Of a DNA stretch of 64,000 nt, positions 11,201-21,660 are shown in pieces (positions within the stretch are counted from its first letter, which is position 1; every line of letters begins with the position of its first letter). The stretch is from NCBI GenBank assembly GCA_949316495.1, contig OX439004.1, positions 35,284,904-35,348,903 on the forward strand, given 5' to 3'. Both the position numbers and the translations under genes were made by a program. The stretch is from Amphiduros pacificus (Eukaryota; Annelida; Polychaeta; Phyllodocida; Hesionidae). The notes beneath the pieces were generated by a model. That model saw only the letters and a list, made by a program, of their open reading frames with translations, was not told the origin of the DNA and did not search any database.

Positions 11201-14200
11201 GGTACGTCACATTTACCTGCAAAGGTTCTTCTTTATGGGTTAACGGAGTATTCTGGTTGCCTTTTGTCTGATAGTCTGAAGGTAAATGGCTAAAGGGAGA
11301 TTAAACATATAGTGGTCTGGAGATAGGAGAGTGTAGAGGTAAGAGGAAAGTAGCTATTCAGTGGTCTGGAGATAGGAGAGTGCAGAGGTAAGAGGAAAGT
11401 AGAAATTCAGAGGTCTGGAGATAGGAGAATGCAGAGGTAAGAGGAAAGTAGAAATTCAGACGTCTGGAGATAGGCGAGTGCAGAGGTAAGAGGAAAGTAG
11501 GAATTCAGTGGTCTCGAGATAGGAGAATGCAGAGGTAAGAGGAAAGTAGAAATGTAGAGGTCTGGAGATAGGAGAGTTCAGAGGTAAGAGGAAAGTAGAA
11601 ATGTAGAGGTCTGGAGATAGGAGAGTGCAGAGGTAAGAGGAAAGTAGACACTTAGAGGTCTGGAGATAGGAGAATACAGAGGTAAGAGGAAAGTAGGAAT
11701 TCAGTGGTCTGGAGATAGGAGAATGCAGAGGTAAGAGGAAAGTAGAAATGTAGAGGTCTGGAGATAGGAGAATACAGAGGTAAGAGGAAAGTAGACACTT
11801 AGAGGTCTGGAGATAGGAGAATACAGAGGTAAGAGGAAAGTAGGAATTCAGAGGTCTGGAGATAAGAGAGTTCAGAAGTCGGAGGAAAGTAGGAATTCAG
11901 ACGTCTGGAGATAGGAGAATACAGAGGTAAGAGGAAAGTAGGAATTCAGAGGTCTGGAGATAAGAGAGTTCAGAAGTCGGAGGAAAGTAGGAATTCAGAC
12001 GTCTGTAGATAGGAGAATACAGAGGTAAGAGGAAAGTAGAAATGTAGAGGTCTGGAGATAGGAGAGTGCAGAGGTAAGAGGAAAGTAGGAATTCAGTGGT
12101 CTCGAGATAGGAGAATGCAGAGGTAAGAGGAAAGTAGAAATGTAGAGTTCTGGAGATAGGAGAGTTCAGAGGTAAGAGGAAAGTAGAAATGTAGAGGTCT
12201 GGAGATAGGAGAGTGCAGAGGTAAGAGGAAAGTAGGAATTCAGAGGTCTGGAGATAAGAGAGTTCAGAAGTCGGAGGAAAGTAGGAATTCAGACGTCTGT
12301 AGATAGGAGAATACAGAGGTAAGAGGAAAATAGGAATTTAGAGGTCTGGAGATAGGAAAGTGCAGAGGTAAGAGGAAAGTAGGAATTCAGTGGTCTCGAG
12401 ATAGGAGAATGCAGAGGTAAGAGGAAAGTAGAAATGTAGAGGTCTGGAGATAGGAGAGTTCAGAGGTAAGAGGAAAGTAGAAATGTAGAGGTCTGGAGAT
12501 AGGAGAGTGCAGAGGTAAGAGGAAAGTAGGAATCCAGTGGTCTGGAGATAGGAGAATGCAGAGGTAAGAGGAAAGTAGAAATGTAGAGGTCTGGAGATAA
12601 GAGAGTTCAGAAGTCGGAGGAAAGTAGGAATTCAGACGTCTGTAGATAGGAGAATACAGAGGTAAGAGGAAAATAGGAATTTAGAGGTCTGGAGATAGGA
12701 ATGTGCAGAGGTAAGGGGAAAGTAGGAGTTTAGAGGTCTGGAGATAGGAGAGTGCAAAGGTAAAAGGAAAGTAGAAATTCAGAGGTCAGAGGTCTGGAGA
12801 TAGGAAAATGTAGAGGTAAGAGGAAAGTAGGAATTCAGAGGTCTGGAGATAGGAGAGTGCAGAGGTAAGGGGAAAATAGGAGTTTAGAGGTCTGGAGAAA
12901 GGAGAATACAGAGGTAAGAGGAAAGTAGGAATTCAGTGGTCTGGAGATAGGAGAATACAGAGGTAAGAGGAAAGTAGAAATGTAGAGGTCTGGAGATAGG
13001 AGAGTGCAGAGGTAAGAGGAAAGTAGGAATTCAGTGGTCTGGAGATAGGAGAATGCAGAGGTAAGAGGAAAGTAGAAATGTAGAGTTCTGGAGATAGGAG
13101 AGTTCAGAGGTAAGAGGAAAGTAGAAATGTAGAGGTCTGGAGATAGGAGAGTGCAGAGGTAAGAGGAAAGTAGGAATTCAGAGGTCTGGAGATAAGAGAG
13201 TTCAGAAGTCGGAGGAAAGTAGGAATTCAGACGTCTGTAGATAGGAGAATACAGAGGTAAGAGGAAAATAGGAATTTAGAGGTCTGGAGATAGGAAAGTG
13301 CAGAGGTAAGAGGAAAGTAGGAATTCAGTGGTCTCGAGATAGGAGAATGCAGAGGTAAGAGGAAAGTAGAAATGTAGAGGTCTGGAGATAGGAGAGTTCA
13401 GAGGTAAGAGGAAAGTAGAAATGTAGAGGTCTGGAGATAGGAGAGTGCAGAGGTAAGAGGAAAGTAGGAATCCAGTGGTCTGGAGATAGGAGAATGCAGA
13501 GGTAAGAGGAAAGTAGAAATGTAGAGGTCTGGAGATAAGAGAGTTCAGAAGTCGGAGGAAAGTAGGAATTCAGACGTCTGTAGATAGGAGAATACAGAGG
13601 TAAGAGGAAAATAGGAATTTAGAGGTCTGGAGATAGGAATGTGCAGAGGTAAGGGGAAAGTAGGAGTTTAGAGGTCTGGAGATAGGAGAGTGCAAAGGTA
13701 AAAGGAAAGTAGAAATTCAGAGGTCAGAGGTCTGGAGATAGGAAAATGTAGAGGTAAGAGGAAAGTAGGAATTCAGAGGTCTGGAGATAGGAGAGTGCAG
13801 AGGTAAGGGGAAAATAGGAGTTTAGAGGTCTGGAGAAAGGAGAATACAGAGGTAAGAGGAAAGTAGGAATTCAGTGGTCTGGAGATAGGAGAATGTAGAG
13901 GTAAGAGGAAAGTAGGAATTCAGAGGTCTGGAGATAGGAGAGTGCAGAGGTAAGAGGAAAGTAGGAATTCAGAGGTCTGGAGATAGGAGAATACAGAGGT
14001 AAGAGGAAAGTAGAAATTCAGAGGTCTAGAGATAGGAGAATACAGAGGTAAGAGGAAAGTAGGAATTCAGAGATCTGGAGATAGGAGAGTGCAGAGGTAA
14101 GAGGAAAGTAGAAATTTAGAGGTCTGGAGATAATAGAGTTCAGAGGTAAGAGGAAAGTAGAAATGTAGAGGTCTGGAGATAGGAGAATGTAGAGGTAAGA

Positions 14201-14626
14201 GGAAAGTAGGAATTCAGAGGTCTGGAGATTTATGAAAGTGAAGATATAATTGAAAAGAGAAATCCCAATGCAATGGCGTATAAAAAATGCTGTTCTTTCA
14301 GTTTTTGACTGCATGATTAAGTCATGATTATTTCAGATGTTATCATTTTGAAAATTAGCCAGAGAACCATGAGCGGATATTTTTTATTTCCTTCACAAAT
14401 TAGATATATCCTTTTCAAAATGTTCACAAAATATTTGATTTTATTTCCAGATCATATTTAGATAACAGTTAACAAACAATCTGATTTTATGATTAGTATG
14501 ATAGATTGAAGGATAACAGGATGTAATATTGTTCATTTGAGGTCTCAGTCATAAGCCGATAGCAAATATCAACCCTTAGCAATATGCAAAGTATGCAGAG
14601 ATCTTACGTTTATCCATATTTGAACA
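5241..14626 (+). repeat. Three higher-order repeat copies filling the ZU5 intron (2,504 + 3,442 + 3,442 bp)
   Basis: Copies begin near 5,241, 7,745 and 11,187. Each starts with the last 15 bases of the ZU5 exon plus its splice donor, followed by about 110 bp of unique sequence, a 49-bp minisatellite block (5,364-7,345; 7,868-10,787; 11,310-14,229) and a 400-bp unique tail ending in TTTGAACAT. Copies 2 and 3 are nearly identical and carry an extra 938-bp internal duplication that copy 1 lacks. The unit includes GGTCTGGAGATAGGAG and CAGAGGTAAGAGGAAAGTAG. The top strand is strongly purine-rich. The 98-residue antisense open frames at 7,134, 10,576 and 14,018 are by-products. Confidence 0.95.
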
Positions 14627-14692
14627 TTTTATAAAAAAAACACATGGCGCACAACCGTCATGAATTCTAGTTAATGATCTTGTGAATTGAAG

Positions 14693-14774
14693 TACACTCA
14701 GTCAGGAGAAGATGATGGTGCTATTGCTCACATCGGCCAAGATGCTGTCACGTGGATGCTGGATCACTTCACAG
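14693..14774 (+). CDS. Gene A exon: end of ZU5 domain
   Basis: Begins after TTGAAG at 14,692 and ends at ACAG|GTATTT. It encodes YTQSGEDDGAIAHIGQDAVT and then WMLDHFTG. The paralogue has QNCVTWFLDHFTG at the same place, so the join of 5,255 to 14,693 (phase 0) restores a complete ZU5 domain across a 9.4 kb intron. The acceptor has a weak pyrimidine tract, so the exact 5' border could shift by a codon or two. Confidence 0.85.
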
Positions 14775-14873
14775 GTATTTGTCCTATTTATCATTATTGG
14801 AAATATTACAGATTGAAAATAGTTGAAAATGAGACATATGCACATACAGAATGGATTGATATATATATTACAG

Positions 14874-15028
14874 GCGCAACGACCGTTGGAACGCAAACTC
14901 CCGACAGCGATAGAGAAATTACAAAACAAGTTCGCTTTATCACATTTGCCAGTTCCTTGGAGCCAAATGCTATAGACGACATACAAATCAGGGCCTATCT
15001 CTATCATAGTTTACCAGGAATCAGAGAG
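14874..15028 (+). CDS. Gene A exon: start of UPA domain
   Basis: Acceptor TATTACAG at 14,873 (phase 1) and donor GAG|GTATCT at 15,029 (phase 0). It encodes QVRFITFASSLEPNAIDDIQ and IRAYLYHSLPGIRE. This matches the conserved UPA fold that links ZU5 and Death domains in UNC5, PIDD and ankyrins. The 99-bp intron before it is itself open in the same frame (33 codons), so retention would insert 33 residues without a stop. Confidence 0.85.
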
Positions 15029-15061
15029 GTATCTAAGCTTGTTTATCTTTGGATATAACAC

Positions 15062-15598
15062 AATTCTCTTCGATGTAACATCATTTCTCTTTTGACGTGA
15101 CCATGTTTCGCTTTTGATATAACATCTTTCTATTTTAATACAACATTGTTTCCTCTTTGGTATATTAAGATCTTTCTATTTTGAGATAACATTGTTACCA
15201 TTTTGAGATAACATTTTTACCTTTTTGATATTACATCTTTCTATTTTGAGATTGTCACTTCTTTGTCACTTCTTTGATATGACATCTTTCTATTTTGATA
15301 TAACGATATAACATTGGTACCTTTTTGTTATAATAGTTATAACATTGTTAACTTTAGGATATAATATCTTTCTATTTTGATATAACATCTTTCTATTTTC
15401 AGATAAAATCTTTCTATTTTCAGATAACATCTTTCTATTTTGATATAAAATCTTTCTTTTTTTAAGATAACATTGTTACCTTTTTATATAAAATCTTTCA
15501 ATTTTGAGATAACATCTTTCTTTTTTTAAATAACATTGTTACCTCTTTTATATAAAATCTTTCTATTTTGAGATAACATTGTTTTCCTCTTGTTGTAT
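15062..15598. repeat. Degenerate AT-rich tandem repeat in a UPA intron
   Basis: Loose repeats of a roughly 20-25 bp unit (ATCTTTCTATTTTGATATAA and TAACATTGTTACCTTTTT variants) fill the intron between 15,028 and 15,618. They are too degenerate to fix a single period by eye. No gene is seen. Confidence 0.75.
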
Positions 15599-15617
15599 AT
15601 TTGCTGGCCTCCCCTAG

Positions 15618-15773
15618 CTGATAGACGAGGAGGAGAGTGACATAGGAGGACTGGTTGTAAACCCGCCAAACTCTGTCCTCATACAAGAAGATGGGGGAGA
15701 CGTCATTCTCAGCATTTCTGGGTACCAACCAAACTGGAATCTATATGAAAAGACAAGTTATGAGTCTCAAAAG
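15618..15773 (+). CDS. Gene A exon: middle of UPA domain
   Basis: Acceptor GCCTCCCCTAG at 15,617 and donor AAG|GTACAT at 15,774, both phase 0, giving 52 codons. It encodes LIDEEESDIGGLVVNPPNSV and then GGDVILSISGYQPNW. Gene B has an exon at the same place (ending GDILVVAGSDNPDWIMQGES) with the same phases. No ATG-initiated frame covers it. Confidence 0.85.
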
Positions 15774-15854
15774 GTACATCTCTTATTCATTATATCTTTT
15801 AAAAGAATAAAACCTGTTTTAAGGGATTTCTCACGTCACTAACTCTTATTGATG

Positions 15855-16166
15855 TTTGGGATTTGGGGTTTACATGACTTTCAACATTATTTCAGTCATT
15901 TCGTAATGAGACCTACTTTTAGCAGATATAGTGCTGCCTAATTGAATTGTCATGTCGCGGGTCCTTGACATGACAACCCACCCGGTCACAGATTTACAAA
16001 GACAACCAATTAACCCTTTTGCACAGGCCTCAGCTCATGTGTGAAATTGTATCATGAATTTAATCTCGGTACAGCCGGGGATCGAAACCATAACCTTTGG
16101 ATCACCACAGAAGAACTGGTGCTAATAAGCTGGCACTCTAACCAACTGCACCACAGCCCATGGCCC
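15855..16166 (-). mobile_element. tRNA-derived SINE, copy A
   Basis: Read on the minus strand it begins with a tRNA-like head: box A TGGTGCAGTTGGTTAGAG and box B GGTTTCGATCCC. A conserved body follows, containing TTGTCATGTCAAGGACC and its near-inverted partner, and it ends near GAAATAATGTTGAAAG. Five other copies lie in the window. It sits in the gene A intron between the UPA and Death exons. Confidence 0.85.
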
Positions 16167-16874
16167 TCCAATATAATTGTCTGTTAAATCATAAATGAAT
16201 AATAATCTAATCTTACCGGAAAAATTTCATTCAAATGTATTGGAAAATTTTTGTTTACCTGTTCTTTCGTCCCTTAAATATAAATTGACTGCCTGAACAT
16301 GACAGAGTTAGTGTAAGAGATGTATCATTTTTTGATAACTGTACTACACATTTTTGTATGCAACTCTTACAGCGATAGTAAACATATGTTATAATATAGA
16401 CTATATTATAACAAATTGCATTTTTAGCGATCAGAGATGACGAGGGTTGGTGTATATACGTCAGATATTTCTGTGTACATGTCATTCTGCGAGGCATTTG
16501 ATTTGTACTCTCGCATAGCGAGTTTGGGATGGTGGCGCTTCGAACCGTGCACATTTCCTTCTTTCACCAGCTACCAAATCCAGCTACCAAATCTCGGAAA
16601 CAAAAATAGCCTACTTCACACCCATTTAGAAGAGTAGTAGTGTGTCTTTAGGGAGGTTCAAAATTAGATTTTCATAATCAAACTCATCTTCAGTAGACGG
16701 CATTTGGTGAGATTTGATGTTTGGGGGATGGAGAAATATAAATATCATTTTCAAAACGGAAATTGTATGCCAATTCTTTTTTTTTCTAAACTTTGAAAAA
16801 GACTTCCTATTTTATGAGGTGGTTTGTGCACGCTGTTCATTTTCTAATTTTCATTCAATTGTATGTATTTGCAG

Positions 16875-17621
16875 ATACACTTTAAAAGTATTTGGTCCCA
16901 TATAGAACCAGCGCATGCTGCATTTATATTATCCCCAAACAACAATGAAGTAAAGCGGCTACGAATATCCATCAATGTTCGCCAAGTAGCTCAAGATGAG
17001 ATCATGTTAAGGTCAGCTTTGTCTTTGCCTCGAACCGGGAAAAGACAAGACGGTGGCCCTCTAGCGGCTAGACGTGGAAGCATACGAGTTAGGAGTGTAC
17101 TACCATATGAAATTATGGTCAAAGTGTGTTTGTGCCTGGACAGAGAGAGAAAATACGATGATCACTGGGACTTTAAAGGCTTTGCAGAGGCGCTAGGACT
17201 TAGAGATTATGACGTCATGATGACGATGCTAGACCAAGCTAGCGATAGAAGCCCTACTTCCCGATTGTTATCACTGTGGGAACATAGCATAATCAAAACT
17301 GAAAAGAGAGGGTTGTCTATCTCCCATCTGCAAAAACTGTGTGAGGTATTCACCGATAGTCGTCCAGATGTTGCTCAAATCTTAAATGACTATTTAGATG
17401 AGCTAAAGAAAGAACACAGTATGGGTATTAAGCTAGATCAACCACTGCCTGTGTATACTTACCCTGACTCAGTGGTTCCGTGTAATGATTATTTTGGACA
17501 GAAAGGACCGCTGGTTGAGTTACTCAATGTTACGAGTACTTCCCTTAATGAGAACAAAATGAAAAATGGCTTCTCAAAAGGGATGAACTCAGGAATTCTA
17601 CTTGAACAAAATAGAGGTTAA
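16875..17621 (+). CDS. Gene A last exon: end of UPA and Death domain
   Basis: Starts after GTATTTGCAG (phase 0) and ends at TAA (17,619-17,621), 248 residues. Residues 1-40 close the UPA domain. Residues about 75-172 form a Death domain, with helix signatures VLPYEIMVKVCLCLD, WDFKGFAEALGLRDYDVM, SPTSRLLSLWEHSI, HLQKLCEVF and RPDVAQILNDYL. The short tail after it (YTYPDSVVPCNDYF) has a weak match in gene B, so it is probably part of the shared module. In UNC5CL, PIDD and MyD88, Death domains recruit kinase or caspase partners; here that role is inferred. Confidence 0.92.
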   Translation: MHFKSIWSHIEPAHAAFILSPNNNEVKRLRISINVRQVAQDEIMLRSALSLPRTGKRQDGGPLAARRGSIRVRSVLPYEIMVKVCLCLDRERKYDDHWDFKGFAEALGLRDYDVMMTMLDQASDRSPTSRLLSLWEHSIIKTEKRGLSISHLQKLCEVFTDSRPDVAQILNDYLDELKKEHSMGIKLDQPLPVYTYPDSVVPCNDYFGQKGPLVELLNVTSTSLNENKMKNGFSKGMNSGILLEQNRG

Positions 17622-17747
17622 AATACTCGCCTAAATATGTGGCATATATAATGGGTCACAGAGAGTATGTTATAGTCTGCGGTCTGTATTGAGTCTCAGA
17701 AAGAAGAGTACACAATACTTGGACTGCTCCATACAGTTCTTATCATC

Positions 17748-17795
17748 TTAAAGTAATTATAATTACGCCTCGGAGTAATTATAATTACTTTAAGT
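17748..17795 (+). promoter_or_regulatory. Perfect 20-bp-arm hairpin in the gene A 3' UTR
   Basis: The arms are CTTAAAGTAATTATAATTAC and its exact reverse complement, separated by the 8-base loop GCCTCGGA. It lies about 130 bp after the stop codon and just before the polyadenylation signal. It could shape 3' end processing or mRNA stability; this is inference. Confidence 0.7.
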
Positions 17796-17807
17796 TATCA
17801 TTGAGGG

Positions 17808-17813
17808 AATAAA
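17808..17813 (+). terminator. Polyadenylation signal AATAAA for gene A
   Basis: A canonical AATAAA hexamer 187 bp past the stop codon, directly downstream of the 20-bp hairpin. It is the first canonical signal after the stop. Confidence 0.55.
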
Positions 17814-17821
17814 TAGCGTCT

Positions 17822-20800
17822 TGGACAACTGCCTTTCATATTCATCTAATCTGGTGTAAACCTGAGTGGGTATACTGCGTGTAATGTACATCATATCCAG
17901 GACTGCTGTTTTTTTATGTGACACAGTATACATAAAAAGCATGCATGGTTCTTACCATATTCAAATCGTGGGGCGTGGCTCAGTTGGTAAGACATTGAAC
18001 ATGAAATGGGTAGTGCAAACCAAATGATAAAAATAGGTTTGATCTCAGCAATGTGTCAAAATATAGCATTGACTATGTATATAAACTAAGGGCATGAAAG
18101 CTCTTGCATCACATTTCTGTCAACCTGATGTTTCAAAATAGACTAAAAATACTTATGTACATCCCAGGATTTAAAGGATATTATCCATTCAATGCTAAGA
18201 TAGCAAAGCATTTTTAAGAAGTGAAAATTTTACCTTATGCTTTTTAGAAATATCTATTTGATGGAGTTGTAAATTGTGTCTCAAGAGAAATAAGAAAAAA
18301 TGGTGGTTGGATGGTGAAACACCGTCTAAATAATATCATTCTCTTGAAAATTTACAAATTTTGCACCCCCTGTTGTTTAATTGCTCATAATATTTACAAA
18401 GAACTACAAGGCATTGGCTGTACACGATTGGCACCCACCGTCTAGCCGGCGGCGAGAGCGACAGATCGCCGGATCCTCCATTTTGTCCCGCTGAATTCGC
18501 CGAATTCAATCGTGGAGAAACGGGATAACCAAGGCTGACTTGCCAGACCCAATCGTGTGGAGCAATTGTCACACCCCACTGAGCACAGGATTATAGTATT
18601 CTATGGGACACTATTGATTTCCATAATTCCCTCTATTGGATCACAGGCTTTTCTGATTTCTGTACAAGTGATCTCCGATTTGGGCAGAAATATTAATTAA
18701 ATTAAGGCTAGGTTAAGTTTTGAAACACTGAATTTAAGAATTGGATGGCATAGATCAGAAATATCCACACCTCAAGGTCATAAAAGTAAAATTGATAACT
18801 TTATAATTGGAATAAAGATGATCTCATTCAAGGTTGTGATTTTAAGTTTTCATCCTTTTAGTTGTATATGAGTAAAGGGAGAATTGACATTGCATTCATC
18901 ACACAATTTCGACACTATCTTAGCTTTTCAGATTCCCTGTTCCAAAAATAGAACACATTCTAGCACATTCCTCGAATTGAAGGCAAAAATAAAATATGTA
19001 AAAATTTGCGGACAGATATCAGTAATTCAATAGGGTCATCCATTTGTGTCTACATTTTAAAACATTTTTGCTATTGCAAATTTGGCACATTTTCACATAC
19101 TTTAAGAGTTTATTATCATTTTGTATGTACCATTATGATAAGAGCAACTTATTGGGCGTAATGTTCTGAAATTATACTTTATATGAAAGAAACTGTAAAA
19201 GTGTGCATTGGATCAATTTAAAGTCCATCAATTTTCATATTGTACACCTACCATATTCAAGCTATTTCTTACCAAAGTGAGAAAGGCAAGCATCCTTCAG
19301 ACGAGGTCGACAATGATCCCAGTCCCTGGCCAATACCTACACATGATCAGTTGTGATCTCTTCAGTTTTACCAAATTCAGCTTGTTCAATTTAAAAAATT
19401 GACGGACTTTATTTTCAAGGTCAAAGTAAAATAAAATTGTGAGCAAACCATAAATATATCTGATTTATTGTATTTGGTAGATCATAGTTTATTTTGTAGA
19501 AGGAAATTGCCGACAGGTGTCCTTATTTTATGAAGAATAATTAAAGATATGTTAAAAATCTGTAAACAAAAATAGTTTTGGCTTGTTTGTAAAATAATTT
19601 CATGATAACGTCATGAAAATATACTGGAAAAAGGACAACTCATGGAAAATGTCCAAAAAAATAATGTTTTAGCTATCATAATATCAATAATTGATCAATT
19701 TGTATGATCATTTTCCTCTTGGCTCTTAGCATTTTATAAGAATTATGATATTTTAAAAGCTCAATCTGACACACACACATTTTCTTTTGACTTTACTTAG
19801 ACTCAGATTCCTCATTTAATTCCAATGATAATTTTACCAGATTTGACCATTGGCCACATTGAAAGGTAATTCCTTGAAAATTATAAACATTGGACACAGA
19901 ATTGTATAAATGAAATGTGAGTTTTTGGAAAAAAAATAAAACATTTTAACCTTGACCTTTTGGGCCTATACCCATCTTATCATAAGCATTCATTTATAAT
20001 ATGAAACTCATGTTACTCTAGTCTCTTGAGTGAAATGATAAAAATCGCTCAAAGTAACAATTCCTAAATTCTTTATATTATTTGCACACTTTCCTTGATT
20101 TTTGACATTTTGGCCTCTTTTTATGCTCAGTGACTAGTACATCTTTTGCTTGGAATCATCTGTTTTGGTCAGTCCCTGCGGGGAGCGGCCACTTGGCATG
20201 TGATTGATTTTTATCTGGACTCTGTCACACAGTCTGTTTTGGTTTATTCTCCTTTACTTTCCAGTGTAGACATTTTCTCGACCTCCACATTCTCTGGTCT
20301 GGAACCATGTAATATGCATCCCTCACACAGCCTGCACAGACTTGTGGTGTAGTGAGCTCATTTGGTTGATTGTCACCATGATAGTCATCATATATTAGCT
20401 CAGAAATAATATGCCTCCATTTTTCAAACAATTTGCGTTTCTGTGTAACATTCTTCCTTCGGACAAGTAGCATAAAAATTTTGTGATACCATCCACTCAC
20501 TCTCCATGCCACAGTGTCCATCAGGGGGGGATCCAGTCTTTTTTTATTCAAATTTCACATTTTGCAAAATTATGTGCTCAGGAAATGTGTGTCAATGAAA
20601 GGTATTGCATCATATATAGTAATGATAAGTGTACGATGTGGCACCTCATAGCACCAATGTGAAATTTTACTCTAGAATCGTGTCATTTCATGCAAATTTC
20701 ATATCACAAAGTATTGATTTCATGAAATATCACTCTCAGGTAATATAGTTTCATGAGCATTTGCACTGCATTGTTTTGACATGATGAAAATGAAATAAAA

Positions 20801-21423
20801 ATAAATTTACAATATCACCAAGCGCAAAATATGTGCTGTAAAACTTTGTGGTAAATATTTTATATTCCAATCATTCTTCAATATTTTACTTCCAAAATTT
20901 TAATTTGGCATGAAAAGGTTTATTTTGGGATAAAAAGCACTTAAAAGATTGATGTATGGAAAATAATTTTGAAAAATATAATTTCCTTTTACGTTAATCA
21001 TTATCAATGGTTTAAACATTCTAAGGAATCTTACCTGAAACAAAGGTATTTATTTGGCCTGACCAGATATATCTACTATAAACTGACAGCACACCACCCA
21101 CACAAAGTACAGTTTGTAGCCAGGATTAAATGTGAAGGTCAAATGATTTCATGAAGCCTTTCAAAAATGAAAATTTATTTATCAAACTTTAAATAATATC
21201 TATTACTAGATTCTGAAAATTAGAATTGAACTGATCACTCATCAACAGTGAGGAATCTTTTTTCTTCCACTTGTACAGCAGTTTTAAAGTGGGATAAAAA
21301 ATACCGACCATTTCATTTTAATGGACGTCTTGTCTACTTTGGCCTTGGACTGCATATGTAATGACCCAGATTCTCATTGAACCTGGGAATGTGTATAGCT
21401 TATGGCTGCAATGTAGAAGAAAA
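17822..21423. other. Intergenic region between the convergent receptors A and B
   Basis: AT-rich DNA with no recognisable gene. A tRNA-like fragment lies at about 17,969-18,060 (box-A-like GTGGCTCAGTTGG, box-B-like GGTTTGATCTC), probably a SINE remnant. A GC-rich patch at 18,422-18,557 is bounded by the inverted pair ACACGATTGG and CCAATCGTGT and looks like a mobile-element relic. An antisense open frame at 20,225-20,551 (108 codons, with KLFEKWRHIISELIYDDYHG) has a protein-like composition, but I cannot place it. It may be a transposon fragment. Confidence 0.4.
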
Positions 21424-21558
21424 CAATTTTTAGGGGTTTTGTCCTAATCTAGCCAATTACACCAGCTAAGAAACAGAAAATGTTCCTTGTCAATTTTTAG
21501 GGTTTTTTGTCCTAATCTAGCCAATTACAGCAGCTAAGAAACAGAAAATGTTCCTTGT
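21424..21558. repeat. 67-bp tandem duplication
   Basis: Two adjacent copies with a few differences. Each includes GTCCTAATCTAGCCAATTAC and CAGCTAAGAAACAGAAAATG. They lie just past the 3' end of gene B. Confidence 0.9.
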
Positions 21559-21660
21559 CGCCAATGTCGGTCACGAGTCTCTTTCACTGGCAGAAATTGG
21601 TTCAACCTTAGTATATTGCACATTTCTAAGGATGCATTTTGAGTTTAAAGTGTCAAGATA

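Noticed and set aside
5364-14229. CRISPR-like array
   Set aside because: Units are adjacent with no distinct spacers and the setting is an animal intron; it is a minisatellite.
7134-14314. Three identical 98-residue antisense proteins
   Set aside because: They arise from the minisatellite and its unique tail, spaced exactly at the 3,442-bp repeat length. No coding signal.
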